Assembly: GCA_031976395.1 (NCBI GenBank)
Contig: DALYLJ010000066.1
Coordinates: forward strand, 1 to 16,123
Reading direction: 5' to 3'
DNA length: 16,123 bases
Source: UBA11164 sp002420085
Lineage (GTDB): Bacteria; Pseudomonadota; Gammaproteobacteria; Xanthomonadales; Xanthomonadaceae
Below are positions 1 through 5,592 of this stretch, piece by piece. How positions within the stretch are numbered: position 1 is the first letter of the stretch; each line of letters opens with the position of its first letter. The notes below the pieces were generated by a model. That model was not told where the DNA came from and ran no database searches. It saw only the letters and a list, made by a program, of their open reading frames with translations. The translations under genes and the position numbers were made by a program.

Positions 1-443
1 TCCTTGGTCTTGCCGAGGTTGGCCTCGGAGTTGAAGTCGATGTTGCGGAACACGCCTTCGAGCTTGGCCTTGTTGGCCTCCTCGATGTGGTCGAGCACGA
101 TGTTGATCAGCTCGCCGAGGTTGGCCGCCTTGCGCCGCTCGTACAGGGCATGGAAGTCGGCCAGGAAACGGTCGGTGACCTCGCCGGTTTTCTCGTCCTT
201 GAATTCGATGTAGGGCAGGATGAAACGCTCGCGCTCCAGCTTGCGGCGGATGCGCTCTTCGTTGTCGCCGTATTCCCTCTGGTACTCGGCGTAGTGGTCG
301 GCCCACAGGTCGCTGATGTACTTCAGGAACAGCATCACCAGGATGTAGTCCTTGTACTGGGCCGGATCGACGACGCCGCGGAATGTGTCGCAGGCCGCCC
401 AGGCGGTGTTGTTGACGTCTTGTTGGGTGAGCTGGTCGGTCAT
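1..443 (-). CDS. hsdM: Type I restriction-modification DNA methyltransferase subunit M, N-terminal part (cut by window edge)
   Basis: The reverse strand from 443 down to 1 is open for 147 codons and then leaves the window. The start reads MTDQLTQQDVNNTAWAACDT, followed by a stretch containing RGVVDPAQYKDYILVMLFLKY. This is the typical N-terminal helical domain of HsdM (HsdM_N), which contacts HsdS and DNA. The SAM-binding and NPPF catalytic motifs would lie beyond the edge and cannot be checked. HsdM methylates adenine in the target given by the S subunit. The ATG (443-441) overlaps the TGA of hsdS (442-440) as ATGA, so translation is probably coupled; I see no strong separate Shine-Dalgarno. 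The order S then M is the reverse of the common M-S order. The family call is secure; completeness is unknown. Confidence 0.93.
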   Translation of the reverse strand, partial: MTDQLTQQDVNNTAWAACDTFRGVVDPAQYKDYILVMLFLKYISDLWADHYAEYQREYGDNEERIRRKLERERFILPYIEFKDEKTGEVTDRFLADFHALYERRKAANLGELINIVLDHIEEANKAKLEGVFRNIDFNSEANLGKTK

Positions 444-1021
444 GGGGTGGTCTTGTCCGGGGAGGGGTGGGCAAGCTGCATCAGCAGGTGCGTGGTCAGG
501 CGCTGGCGCAGGGTGGCGATGCGGGCCAGCAGCGTTTGTTCTTGTTCGGCCAGCGCAGCGGCCTCGGCGATGCGACGCTGTGCCTCCAGCGGAGGCACCG
601 GGATGGGTAAGGACTTCAGCGCTTCCGCGCTGATCATCCGCACCGAGGTGCCCTCGGCCAGCGCCGCCAGTTGGGCCTGGGTGGCCGGTGCGTTGATGTA
701 CCAGCACAGGTAGGCGGGCAGCACCGTGTGGGGCCGGATCAGCAGCATCGGCGCCGCGAGCACGGCCGGGCCGATGCCTTCCGCTACCAGTGCCGCGCCA
801 TTGCTGCGGCCGCGCGAACGGAACAGCAAGTCGCCCGCACGCAGAAGGTGGTGCGTCTTGCCCTCGGGCAGTGCCACCCGGATCGCTTCTTCGGCATGCA
901 GCAGGTTGGTGTCGTCGATATCCTTCATCTGGATCACGGCGACATCGCCCTGCGGGTCGTGTTCGAGGCGCGACCGGAAGGGGTAGCCCATCTGTACTTC
1001 AGCCAGATCGCCAAGGTTCAT
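440..1021 (-). CDS. hsdS: Type I restriction-modification specificity subunit S, half-size (single TRD)
   Basis: 193 aa, about half the usual 380-450 aa of an HsdS. It has one target recognition domain (about residues 1-140) starting with a typical Methylase_S pattern (LGDLAEVQMGYPFRS, then VIQMKDID near 29-36 and RAGDLLFRSRG at 61-71). It ends in one conserved helical segment (LPIPVPPLEAQRRIAE at 138-153, then a heptad-like helix to about 180). Full-length HsdS carries two TRDs and two such helices. A single-TRD protein would have to dimerise, and known half-S proteins of this kind recognise palindromic bipartite targets; this is inferred here. The start ATG is at 1021-1019, about 40 nt downstream of a strong promoter, with no clear Shine-Dalgarno. 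It is followed by overlapping hsdM; hsdR is not in view. There is no internal stop, and the helix and C-terminus are intact, so it may be a complete natural half-subunit rather than a broken one. Confidence 0.88.
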   Translation of the reverse strand: MNLGDLAEVQMGYPFRSRLEHDPQGDVAVIQMKDIDDTNLLHAEEAIRVALPEGKTHHLLRAGDLLFRSRGRSNGAALVAEGIGPAVLAAPMLLIRPHTVLPAYLCWYINAPATQAQLAALAEGTSVRMISAEALKSLPIPVPPLEAQRRIAEAAALAEQEQTLLARIATLRQRLTTHLLMQLAHPSPDKTTP

Positions 1022-1059
1022 GCTTGCAAAAACGTCGTTACGACAACCATCATGGCGCC

Positions 1060-1088
1060 ATTTTAGGTAGCCGGATTTCGGTTGTCAA
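1060..1088 (-). promoter_or_regulatory. Sigma70 promoter of the hsdS-hsdM operon
   Basis: On the minus strand a perfect -35 TTGACA (1088-1083) is followed after exactly 17 bp by TAAAAT (1065-1060), a 5/6 match to the -10 consensus. This is the best promoter in the window and points at hsdS, whose ATG is about 40 nt downstream. A perfect 10-bp palindrome ATGGCGCCAT (1052-1061) touches the -10 and the likely transcription start. An 11-bp dyad GTCGT-t-ACGAC (1034-1044) lies in the leader. Either could be an operator, but no regulator is identified. Confidence 0.75.
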
Positions 1089-1373
1089 TTCAAAGTAACG
1101 GCGTTTCTGCAAAATATCTTGGTGACTGTCGGGTCGCGTTGGCAGAAATGGGGCATGGCAGAAATGGGGCAGGCAGAAAAGGGGCAAGCAAGACGCTGAC
1201 TGCCCCATTCGAGGCGCGGCTTGCCCTGTTCGCCTCGGGGGCGGGTCGTGGGCGTCTCGCTCCGGCTGTTTGCCATCACGGCTGATGATCTGATCCGAGG
1301 CGCAGGTATGACCCAGCCCGAAAAACTTGAGTGAGCAGCGCGGTTTCAGGATGGACTTCGGACAGAGAAGCCA
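1089..1373. other. Gene-free stretch between the hsd promoter and the Fic remnant
   Basis: I see no credible gene here on either strand. The open frames are short, lack family resemblance and overlap each other. The stretch holds the 16-bp tandem repeats at 1140-1186, and the inverted word TGCCCCATTC at 1200-1209 that could pair with them. An 8-codon ATG frame at 1308 (MTQPEKLE then TGA) might be a gene-start remnant, but this cannot be supported. Confidence 0.5.
1140..1186. repeat. Three tandem 16-bp repeats
   Basis: Two perfect copies of TGGCAGAAATGGGGCA (1140-1155 and 1156-1171) are followed at once by a third, slightly diverged copy, GGCAGAAAAGGGGCA (1172-1186). An inverted, near-matching word, TGCCCCATTC, lies at 1200-1209, so the last repeat could form a stem of about 10 bp with it. 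The array lies about 50 bp upstream of the hsd promoter -35. The function is unknown: it could be a protein-binding array, a leftover of a REP-like or mobile element end, or a neutral tandem duplication. Confidence 0.8.
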
Positions 1374-1717
1374 TCATTCGGGCTCCCTGGCATCATTCCC
1401 GTCCAGCACCTGCCAGTGCCCGCCCTTGTCCGGACCGATGCGAGCGAGTCGTCCGGCTTCCCGCAGCTTGCGGATGGCGCGCTCGATGGCGCTTTCGGAC
1501 TTACCGATCTGCCGGGCCAGTTCGGGGATCGACAGGGCCCGGGCTCCGGCGAGCAGGGACTGAACCCGTTCGGGCGTTTTCCCGGCGTTTTCCCCGGCGT
1601 TTCGAGACCCTGTTCCAAGCGAATGGCTTCGTGCAGGCTTTCCTCGATTGCGGTCAGGATGAACTCGATGAAGCCCGAGCAGTCGGCCTGCGCATCGGCG
1701 GCTGCCAGCGCATCGTA
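1374..1717 (-). pseudogene. Fic-family protein remnant: C-terminal part only, frameshifted
   Basis: The remnant is read on the minus strand in two frames. The first (from 1717) gives YDALAAADAQADCSGFIEFI, the segment that follows the Fic domain in many Fic proteins. The second, ending at the stop at 1374, gives a winged helix (SIPELARQIGKSESAIERAI, then LREAGRLARIGPDKGGHW), the usual C-terminal wHTH of these proteins. The frames join in a tandem GK(T)P repeat: on the plus strand one copy has CCCC (1592-1595) and the other CCC (1581-1583). A one-base loss there exactly restores the expected TPGKTPERVQ. The catalytic Fic domain (HPFxxGNG) is missing upstream, where the reading frame meets a stop next to the assembly gap. 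Fic proteins AMPylate or otherwise modify target proteins; this one cannot. A sequencing error at the C-run is possible, but the 5' loss is real in this assembly. Confidence 0.75.
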
Positions 1718-1745
1718 GGATGCCGGTCATCGCCTGGGTCATGCG

Positions 1746-1955
1746 ATGGGTCAGATGGAAGGGTGGTGAGCAGGTGGCTACGGTCCTTACCCGAGTGTCC
1801 NNNNNNNNNNNNNNNNNNNNNNNNNNNNNNNNNNNNNNNNNNNNNNNNNNNNNNNNNNNNNNNNNNNNNNNNNNNNNNNNNNNNNNNNNNNNNNNNNNNN
1901 ATGGGTCAGATGGAAGGGTGGTGAGCAGGTGGCTACGGTCCTTACCCGAGTGTCC
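1746..1955. repeat. 55-bp direct repeat flanking the gap (1746-1800 and 1901-1955)
   Basis: The 55 bases just before the N run and the 55 bases just after it are identical, beginning ATGGGTCAGATGGAAGGGTG and ending ACCCGAGTGTCC. An overlap of exactly this size at two contig ends is what a de Bruijn-graph assembler leaves when contigs share one k-mer (k=55 is common). The true sequence may therefore have a single copy and no gap. Alternatively this is a genuine repeat, such as the end of a mobile element, that broke the assembly. Confidence 0.9.
1801..1900. other. Assembly gap (100 N)
   Basis: A run of exactly 100 N, the conventional placeholder for a scaffold gap of unknown size. Nothing can be said about the missing bases. 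Frames that cross it are not interpretable. Confidence 0.99.
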
Positions 1956-2088
1956 TGAAACCACGCATCCAGAAACCATGCCGCACGAGGTCAGCCAGCC
2001 GCTTGCGGCGCTCCACCAGTACATGGCCGCAGGCGATGCGCTCCCCACCATGCCTGTTGCCGTGGTTCTCGCTCTTGCCGTTGGCCAT
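1942..2088 (-). CDS. Possible small protein of 48 aa, unknown function
   Basis: ATG at 2088-2086 is preceded by a reasonable Shine-Dalgarno (AGGAA about 8 nt upstream on the minus strand). The frame ends in TAA at 1942, inside the 55-bp repeat beside the gap. The peptide starts MANGKSENHGNRHGGERIAC and is basic (many R, K and H), with no membrane segment and no family I recognise. It begins 32 nt after the stop of the HTH gene (2121), so the two could be co-transcribed. It may be a complete small protein or the remaining start of an ORF broken by a mobile element. Confidence 0.3.
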   Translation of the reverse strand: MANGKSENHGNRHGGERIACGHVLVERRKRLADLVRHGFWMRGFRTLG

Positions 2089-2120
2089 GAGTCGTTCCTG
2101 TGATTCAGTGGCGGCGCGGG

Positions 2121-2453
2121 TCAGTCCAGCACCACGAGAAATTCGGTGGCCAGTGCCTCCGGGCGCACGGCGCGGGTGTCCGGGCTACGGTGCAGCTTGA
2201 CCAGACCGAAATTTTCGAGATTGCGCAGCGTGCGCGACAGATTGCTGGTCGCGCGGCCGGAGAGTCCGGCCAGTTCCAGCACCGTGCGCGGCTGCCTCTC
2301 CTGCATCAGGCGCAGCAGTGGCCGGTTCTCGTCCGACAGCACGCCGGCCAGTTGGCGCCATGACGCGAACCAGACCGTGGGCGTGAGCGCTTCGCCCTGG
2401 CTGGAAGCCTGATTGGCACGACTACCCGAGCGGATGGCGACGACCGTGCGCAA
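2121..2453 (-). CDS. HTH transcriptional regulator of the antitoxin type (HVO_A0114/COG4190-like)
   Basis: 110 aa if started at TTG 2453-2451. That codon has an excellent Shine-Dalgarno (AAGGAG at 2466-2461, 7 nt before it), and the resulting start, MRTVVAIRSGSRANQ, gives the family's usual length of about 110-120 aa. An in-frame ATG at 2477 and a TTG at 2651 would add residues with no family likeness. The core TPTVWFASWRQLAGVLSDEN followed by a winged helix (about 56-88, with LAGLSGRATSNLSRTLRNLE) is the pattern of small MarR-like DNA-binding proteins that often act as antitoxin or autorepressor beside a small toxin such as DUF6516. No such toxin is visible here, so the gene may be an orphan. 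The exact family name is from memory. Confidence 0.72.
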   Translation of the reverse strand: MRTVVAIRSGSRANQASSQGEALTPTVWFASWRQLAGVLSDENRPLLRLMQERQPRTVLELAGLSGRATSNLSRTLRNLENFGLVKLHRSPDTRAVRPEALATEFLVVLD

Positions 2454-2757
2454 GAATGCTCTCCTTCTGTGCGCCATTGGTGCTATCACGGGAGCATCGT
2501 ATGGGATGCTTGCTGCCCGGAATTCATGCCGGGCCAGCGGTCCGAGCCGGCGGCCGAGCAGGTTCAGTGGCTGGCCGTAGCGTGGGTAGCCGGTTGCGGG
2601 GCGACGATCGAACTGGGTGCAGGCTCGTTCCAGTGCAGCGATCGGCTTCAATGCGGCCGATCACCATCGGTCGTCTCGGCAGAATTTGACACGACCGGAT
2701 TCGACACGACCGATCTGGGGTCTGCCCGGCGGCCATTGGCCGCCCAGGCGCGACGCT
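2454..2757. other. Gene-poor stretch upstream of the HTH gene
   Basis: No gene can be supported. The minus frame of the HTH gene stays open up to a TTG at 2651, but the added 66 residues resemble nothing known and there is no Shine-Dalgarno; it could be a decayed partner gene. Near the right end lies a 15-bp-period repeat, TTGACACGACCGGA (2686-2699) and TCGACACGACCGAT (2701-2714), and then the hairpin at 2728-2744. Confidence 0.45.
2728..2744 (-). terminator. Possible terminator hairpin after the E1 gene
   Basis: GGCGGCC-ATT-GGCCGCC is a perfect 7-bp GC stem with a 3-base loop, 13 nt beyond the stop codon of the minus-strand E1 gene. It has no following U-tract on that strand, so it is not a classical intrinsic terminator. 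It could instead protect the 3' end of the transcript. Confidence 0.35.
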
Positions 2758-5052
2758 TCAGCCGGGTTGGCCGATCAGTTGCTGGGCAGCGGTGAGGATG
2801 TCGTCCTCGCTGGGCAGCACCAGGAAAGCCGCGCCGGCCAGTGGCGTGTAGGTGTCGGCGCCGACCACGCGGGCGATCGCCTTGCCTCCCTGTCCGCCTT
2901 CGACCAGGGCGGTCATGATGCCCTCGGCCACACCAGCCGAGCGACGGCCTTCGTCGACGACCAGCACGCGCCGCGCGCGTCGGGCCTGCTCGACGATCGC
3001 GGTTTCGTTCAGGGGCAGCAGCCAGCGCAGGTCGAGTACCCGCACGTGGACATCGGCCAGTTCGCGCAACCGGCGCGCAGCGCGCAGACTCATCGGTACA
3101 CCGTTGCCATAGCTGATGATCAGCAGGTCGGCCAGACCGTCGCGTTCGCCCTGGTCGTCATACAGGCGCGGCTCGCCCAGGGTGATCGCCTCGCCGGGCG
3201 CCGGGTAGTCGAACAGCCACCCGCCGTCACCGGCGGCGTAGAGATCCTTGGTCATGTACAGCGCGATCGGCTCAAGGAAGGCACAGACCCGGCCATCGAC
3301 CCGGCACAGTGCCGACAGGGTGCGCAGCATCCGCACCGCATCGTCGCCGCGACTGGGGCAGGCGATCACCAGGCCGGGGATGTCGCGCAGGGCGGTGATT
3401 GAATTGTCGTTGTGGAAATGGCCGCCGAACCCACGCTGGTAGCCGAGCGAGGCGATCCGCATCAGCATCGGATTGCGGTACTGGCCATTGCTGAAGAATT
3501 GCAGCGACGCCGCCTCGCCACGAATCTGATCGCAGGCGTTGTGGTAGTACGCCAGATATTGAATCTCCGGGATCGGCAGCATGCCGAGATTGGCATACCC
3601 CTGGGCCAGACCGAGGATGGTGGTTTCATCGAGCAGGGTGTTGAACACCCGGCGCGGTCCGAATGCCTTGTGCAGGCCCTTGCTGACCGTATAGACGCCG
3701 CCTTTCTGCGCCACGTCCTCGCCGAACAGCAGGGCCTCGGGATACTTGGCCAGCAACTCGTGCAGGGCCTGTCCGATCTGAACGGCCAGATGTCGGGCTG
3801 GCTGCCGTTCGGGCAATTTGTCGGCGCCGCCATGCAACGCGATCCGGCGATCATCGAAATCGCTGCGCTCGGCCTCGGCTTGCACCGCATCCGGCGTGTA
3901 GGGCGCCAAGGGTGCCATCACGTCGGCAAGGCTGGTCAGCTTGGGCCGTCGATCGGCCTCTTCGGCGGCAGCGAAGCAGCGCTCGCGGATCGATTCGTAC
4001 CAGGCCAGCAGGGAGTCCTGGGTGTGCAGGCCCGCAGCCAGCGCGAGGTCGGCCGAGCGCAACAGCGGGTCGGTGGCTTCCAGTGCCACGACTTCCTCCA
4101 GCGAGCGCCATTCCAACTCGAAATCGGTGCCGGCATGGCCCATCAGACGGGTCGTGGCCAGATGCAGGAAGGTTGGCCGTCGGCTGCGGCGGCAGTGCTC
4201 GACGGCAGCACGCACCTGGTCATGGCCACGGGCCAGATCGAGCCCGTCGGCGTGGAAATAGTCGAGATCGCGACGGTCGCGGAAGCTGGCCGCGATCCAG
4301 TCGCTCGGCGTTCTGACCGAGATGCCGATGCCGTTGTCCTCGCAGACGAACAGCACCGGTGCCGGCAGTTTCTGGTAGGCGGTCCAGGCGGCTGCGTTGA
4401 AGGCAGTCTGGGCGGTGGCATGATTGGCCGAGGCATCGCCGAACGAGCAGATCGCGATGCTGTCCTCAGGGATCGGCAGACGATGGCCGATCCGCCGGGC
4501 ATGTTCGATGGCGATCGCCGTGCCCAGTGCCTTGGGCAGGTGCGAGGCGATCGTCGAAGTCTGTGGCAACACCCACAGCGGTTTGCTGCCCCAGACCTTG
4601 TGACGGCCTCCTGAGGCTGGATCATCCTTGCTGGCGGCGAAACTGAGCGCTGAATCCATGATCGGATCCATGCCTGGCAGCTTGCGGAACCGCTCGGCCA
4701 TGAAGGCCCCCGAGCGGTAATGCAGGAAGGCCGGGTCGGTGTGTCGGGTCAACCGCGCGACCAGGGCATTGCCTTCGTGACCGGAACTGCCGATGGTGTA
4801 GAAGACCTTGTTCTGGACACGCAGCACCCGCGCCATCAGATCGAGGTGGCGGGAAATCAGTTGCGACTCGAACAGCGCGAGAAAATCACGTCCGGTGCAG
4901 GTGCTGCCGGGACGCACCGGGCCTGCTTCGTCTGCCTGCGTCGTGACCGGCCCGGACCAATTGCGGACGAATTCGCTGAAATTGCGATCGACGATCTCGG
5001 CGCGGTTGATGCCCTTCATGCGGGCCGGGATGGCGGTGGCTGGGGTGCTCAT
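2758..5052 (-). CDS. Fused E1 alpha-beta component of a 2-oxoacid dehydrogenase complex (thiamine diphosphate-dependent)
   Basis: 764 aa. The N-terminal half (about 55-375) is an E1-alpha domain with the thiamine diphosphate motif GDASAN (205-210) through EDNG (238-241). The C-terminal half (about 420-760) is an E1-beta domain with LLFGEDVAQKGGVY (441-454), QGYANLGMLPIPEIQ and a GGHFHNDN segment (543-550) where the beta subunit usually carries its active-site His. Separate alpha and beta genes are commoner in proteobacteria; single-chain fusions are known. The enzyme decarboxylates a 2-oxoacid and transfers the acyl group to a lipoyl E2. The closest resemblance is to branched-chain 2-oxoacid dehydrogenase E1, but the substrate cannot be read from sequence. 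The start ATG at 5052 is 7 nt after the upstream stop; an in-frame ATG at 5094 would overlap that gene. No E2 or E3 is in view. Confidence 0.87.
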   Translation of the reverse strand: MSTPATAIPARMKGINRAEIVDRNFSEFVRNWSGPVTTQADEAGPVRPGSTCTGRDFLALFESQLISRHLDLMARVLRVQNKVFYTIGSSGHEGNALVARLTRHTDPAFLHYRSGAFMAERFRKLPGMDPIMDSALSFAASKDDPASGGRHKVWGSKPLWVLPQTSTIASHLPKALGTAIAIEHARRIGHRLPIPEDSIAICSFGDASANHATAQTAFNAAAWTAYQKLPAPVLFVCEDNGIGISVRTPSDWIAASFRDRRDLDYFHADGLDLARGHDQVRAAVEHCRRSRRPTFLHLATTRLMGHAGTDFELEWRSLEEVVALEATDPLLRSADLALAAGLHTQDSLLAWYESIRERCFAAAEEADRRPKLTSLADVMAPLAPYTPDAVQAEAERSDFDDRRIALHGGADKLPERQPARHLAVQIGQALHELLAKYPEALLFGEDVAQKGGVYTVSKGLHKAFGPRRVFNTLLDETTILGLAQGYANLGMLPIPEIQYLAYYHNACDQIRGEAASLQFFSNGQYRNPMLMRIASLGYQRGFGGHFHNDNSITALRDIPGLVIACPSRGDDAVRMLRTLSALCRVDGRVCAFLEPIALYMTKDLYAAGDGGWLFDYPAPGEAITLGEPRLYDDQGERDGLADLLIISYGNGVPMSLRAARRLRELADVHVRVLDLRWLLPLNETAIVEQARRARRVLVVDEGRRSAGVAEGIMTALVEGGQGGKAIARVVGADTYTPLAGAAFLVLPSEDDILTAAQQLIGQPG

Positions 5053-5059
5053 GCAAGAC

Positions 5060-5569
5060 TCAGGCGGGGCTGGAAGTGGGTAGACGGGGCGCATCGGCCA
5101 ACCAGGCTCGAACCTGGTCGGCCTTGCGCAGATCCTTGTCGCGGCCGAACGCGGTCAGGATCGCGATCATCGCGTCCAGGCTCGGCAGGCAGGCGTCGCC
5201 CTGCGGCGTCGCGATCCGACGGCGGTCGCTCGGCACCACCGGGCGCCAACCATCGGCAGTATGCAGTTCGAGGTCGGCCATGGTTTCCACCGGCACGGCG
5301 AACCCGGTGTAGCGGGCGAAGCGGGAACGGAACAGGTGGTCGTTCTCGGTACGATGATCGTCATCACGATGACTGGCCCAATGCCGGGCGAGGCGCTCGG
5401 CATCCTCGACCGACAACAGCACATCGATATCCGCGCATTCGATCTCGGGGACGCCCCAGATCGCCAGGGCACTGCTGCCGATCAGCCACCACGGCGATCG
5501 GCAGTGGTCCGCCAGCGCCGGCAGCACCTCGGCCAGCGCCCGCGACAGGCGATCGGTGTGTCCGGCCAT
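5060..5569 (-). CDS. Small nucleotidyltransferase-fold protein
   Basis: 169 aa from ATG 5569-5567; the frame stays open further upstream, but only as a shadow of the acyl-CoA dehydrogenase gene. The pattern WWLIGSSALAIWGV (27-40) followed by ADIDVLLSVEDAERL (46-60) is the GS...DxD signature of the nucleotidyltransferase superfamily (compare the AbiEii/MNT-like and DUF6036-type proteins). A later acidic stretch (ETMADLELH, 95-103) could supply the third carboxylate. Family members transfer nucleotides to proteins, RNA or small molecules; the target here is unknown. It lies 23 nt after gcdH and 7 nt before the E1 gene, so it is almost certainly in the same transcript. The two-domain layout of classical kanamycin-type enzymes is absent. 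Fold assignment is moderate, role unknown. Confidence 0.68.
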   Translation of the reverse strand: MAGHTDRLSRALAEVLPALADHCRSPWWLIGSSALAIWGVPEIECADIDVLLSVEDAERLARHWASHRDDDHRTENDHLFRSRFARYTGFAVPVETMADLELHTADGWRPVVPSDRRRIATPQGDACLPSLDAMIAILTAFGRDKDLRKADQVRAWLADAPRLPTSSPA

Positions 5570-5592
5570 GTCCGGCCCTGGTTCCGAAGCGC

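Noticed and set aside
1374..2051. A 225-codon minus frame running through the N gap as one gene
   Set aside because: The frame stays open only because N codons cannot be read. Just its last part (the winged helix) resembles a protein family.
2617..4614. Plus-strand open frames opposite the E1 gene
   Set aside because: The minus strand has full E1 alpha and beta motifs; the plus frames overlap one another and show no known motif.
5053..5094. Longer E1 start at ATG 5094
   Set aside because: It adds a proline-rich 14-residue stretch unlike the family and overlaps the upstream gene by 35 nt. The ATG at 5052 sits cleanly 7 nt after that gene's stop.
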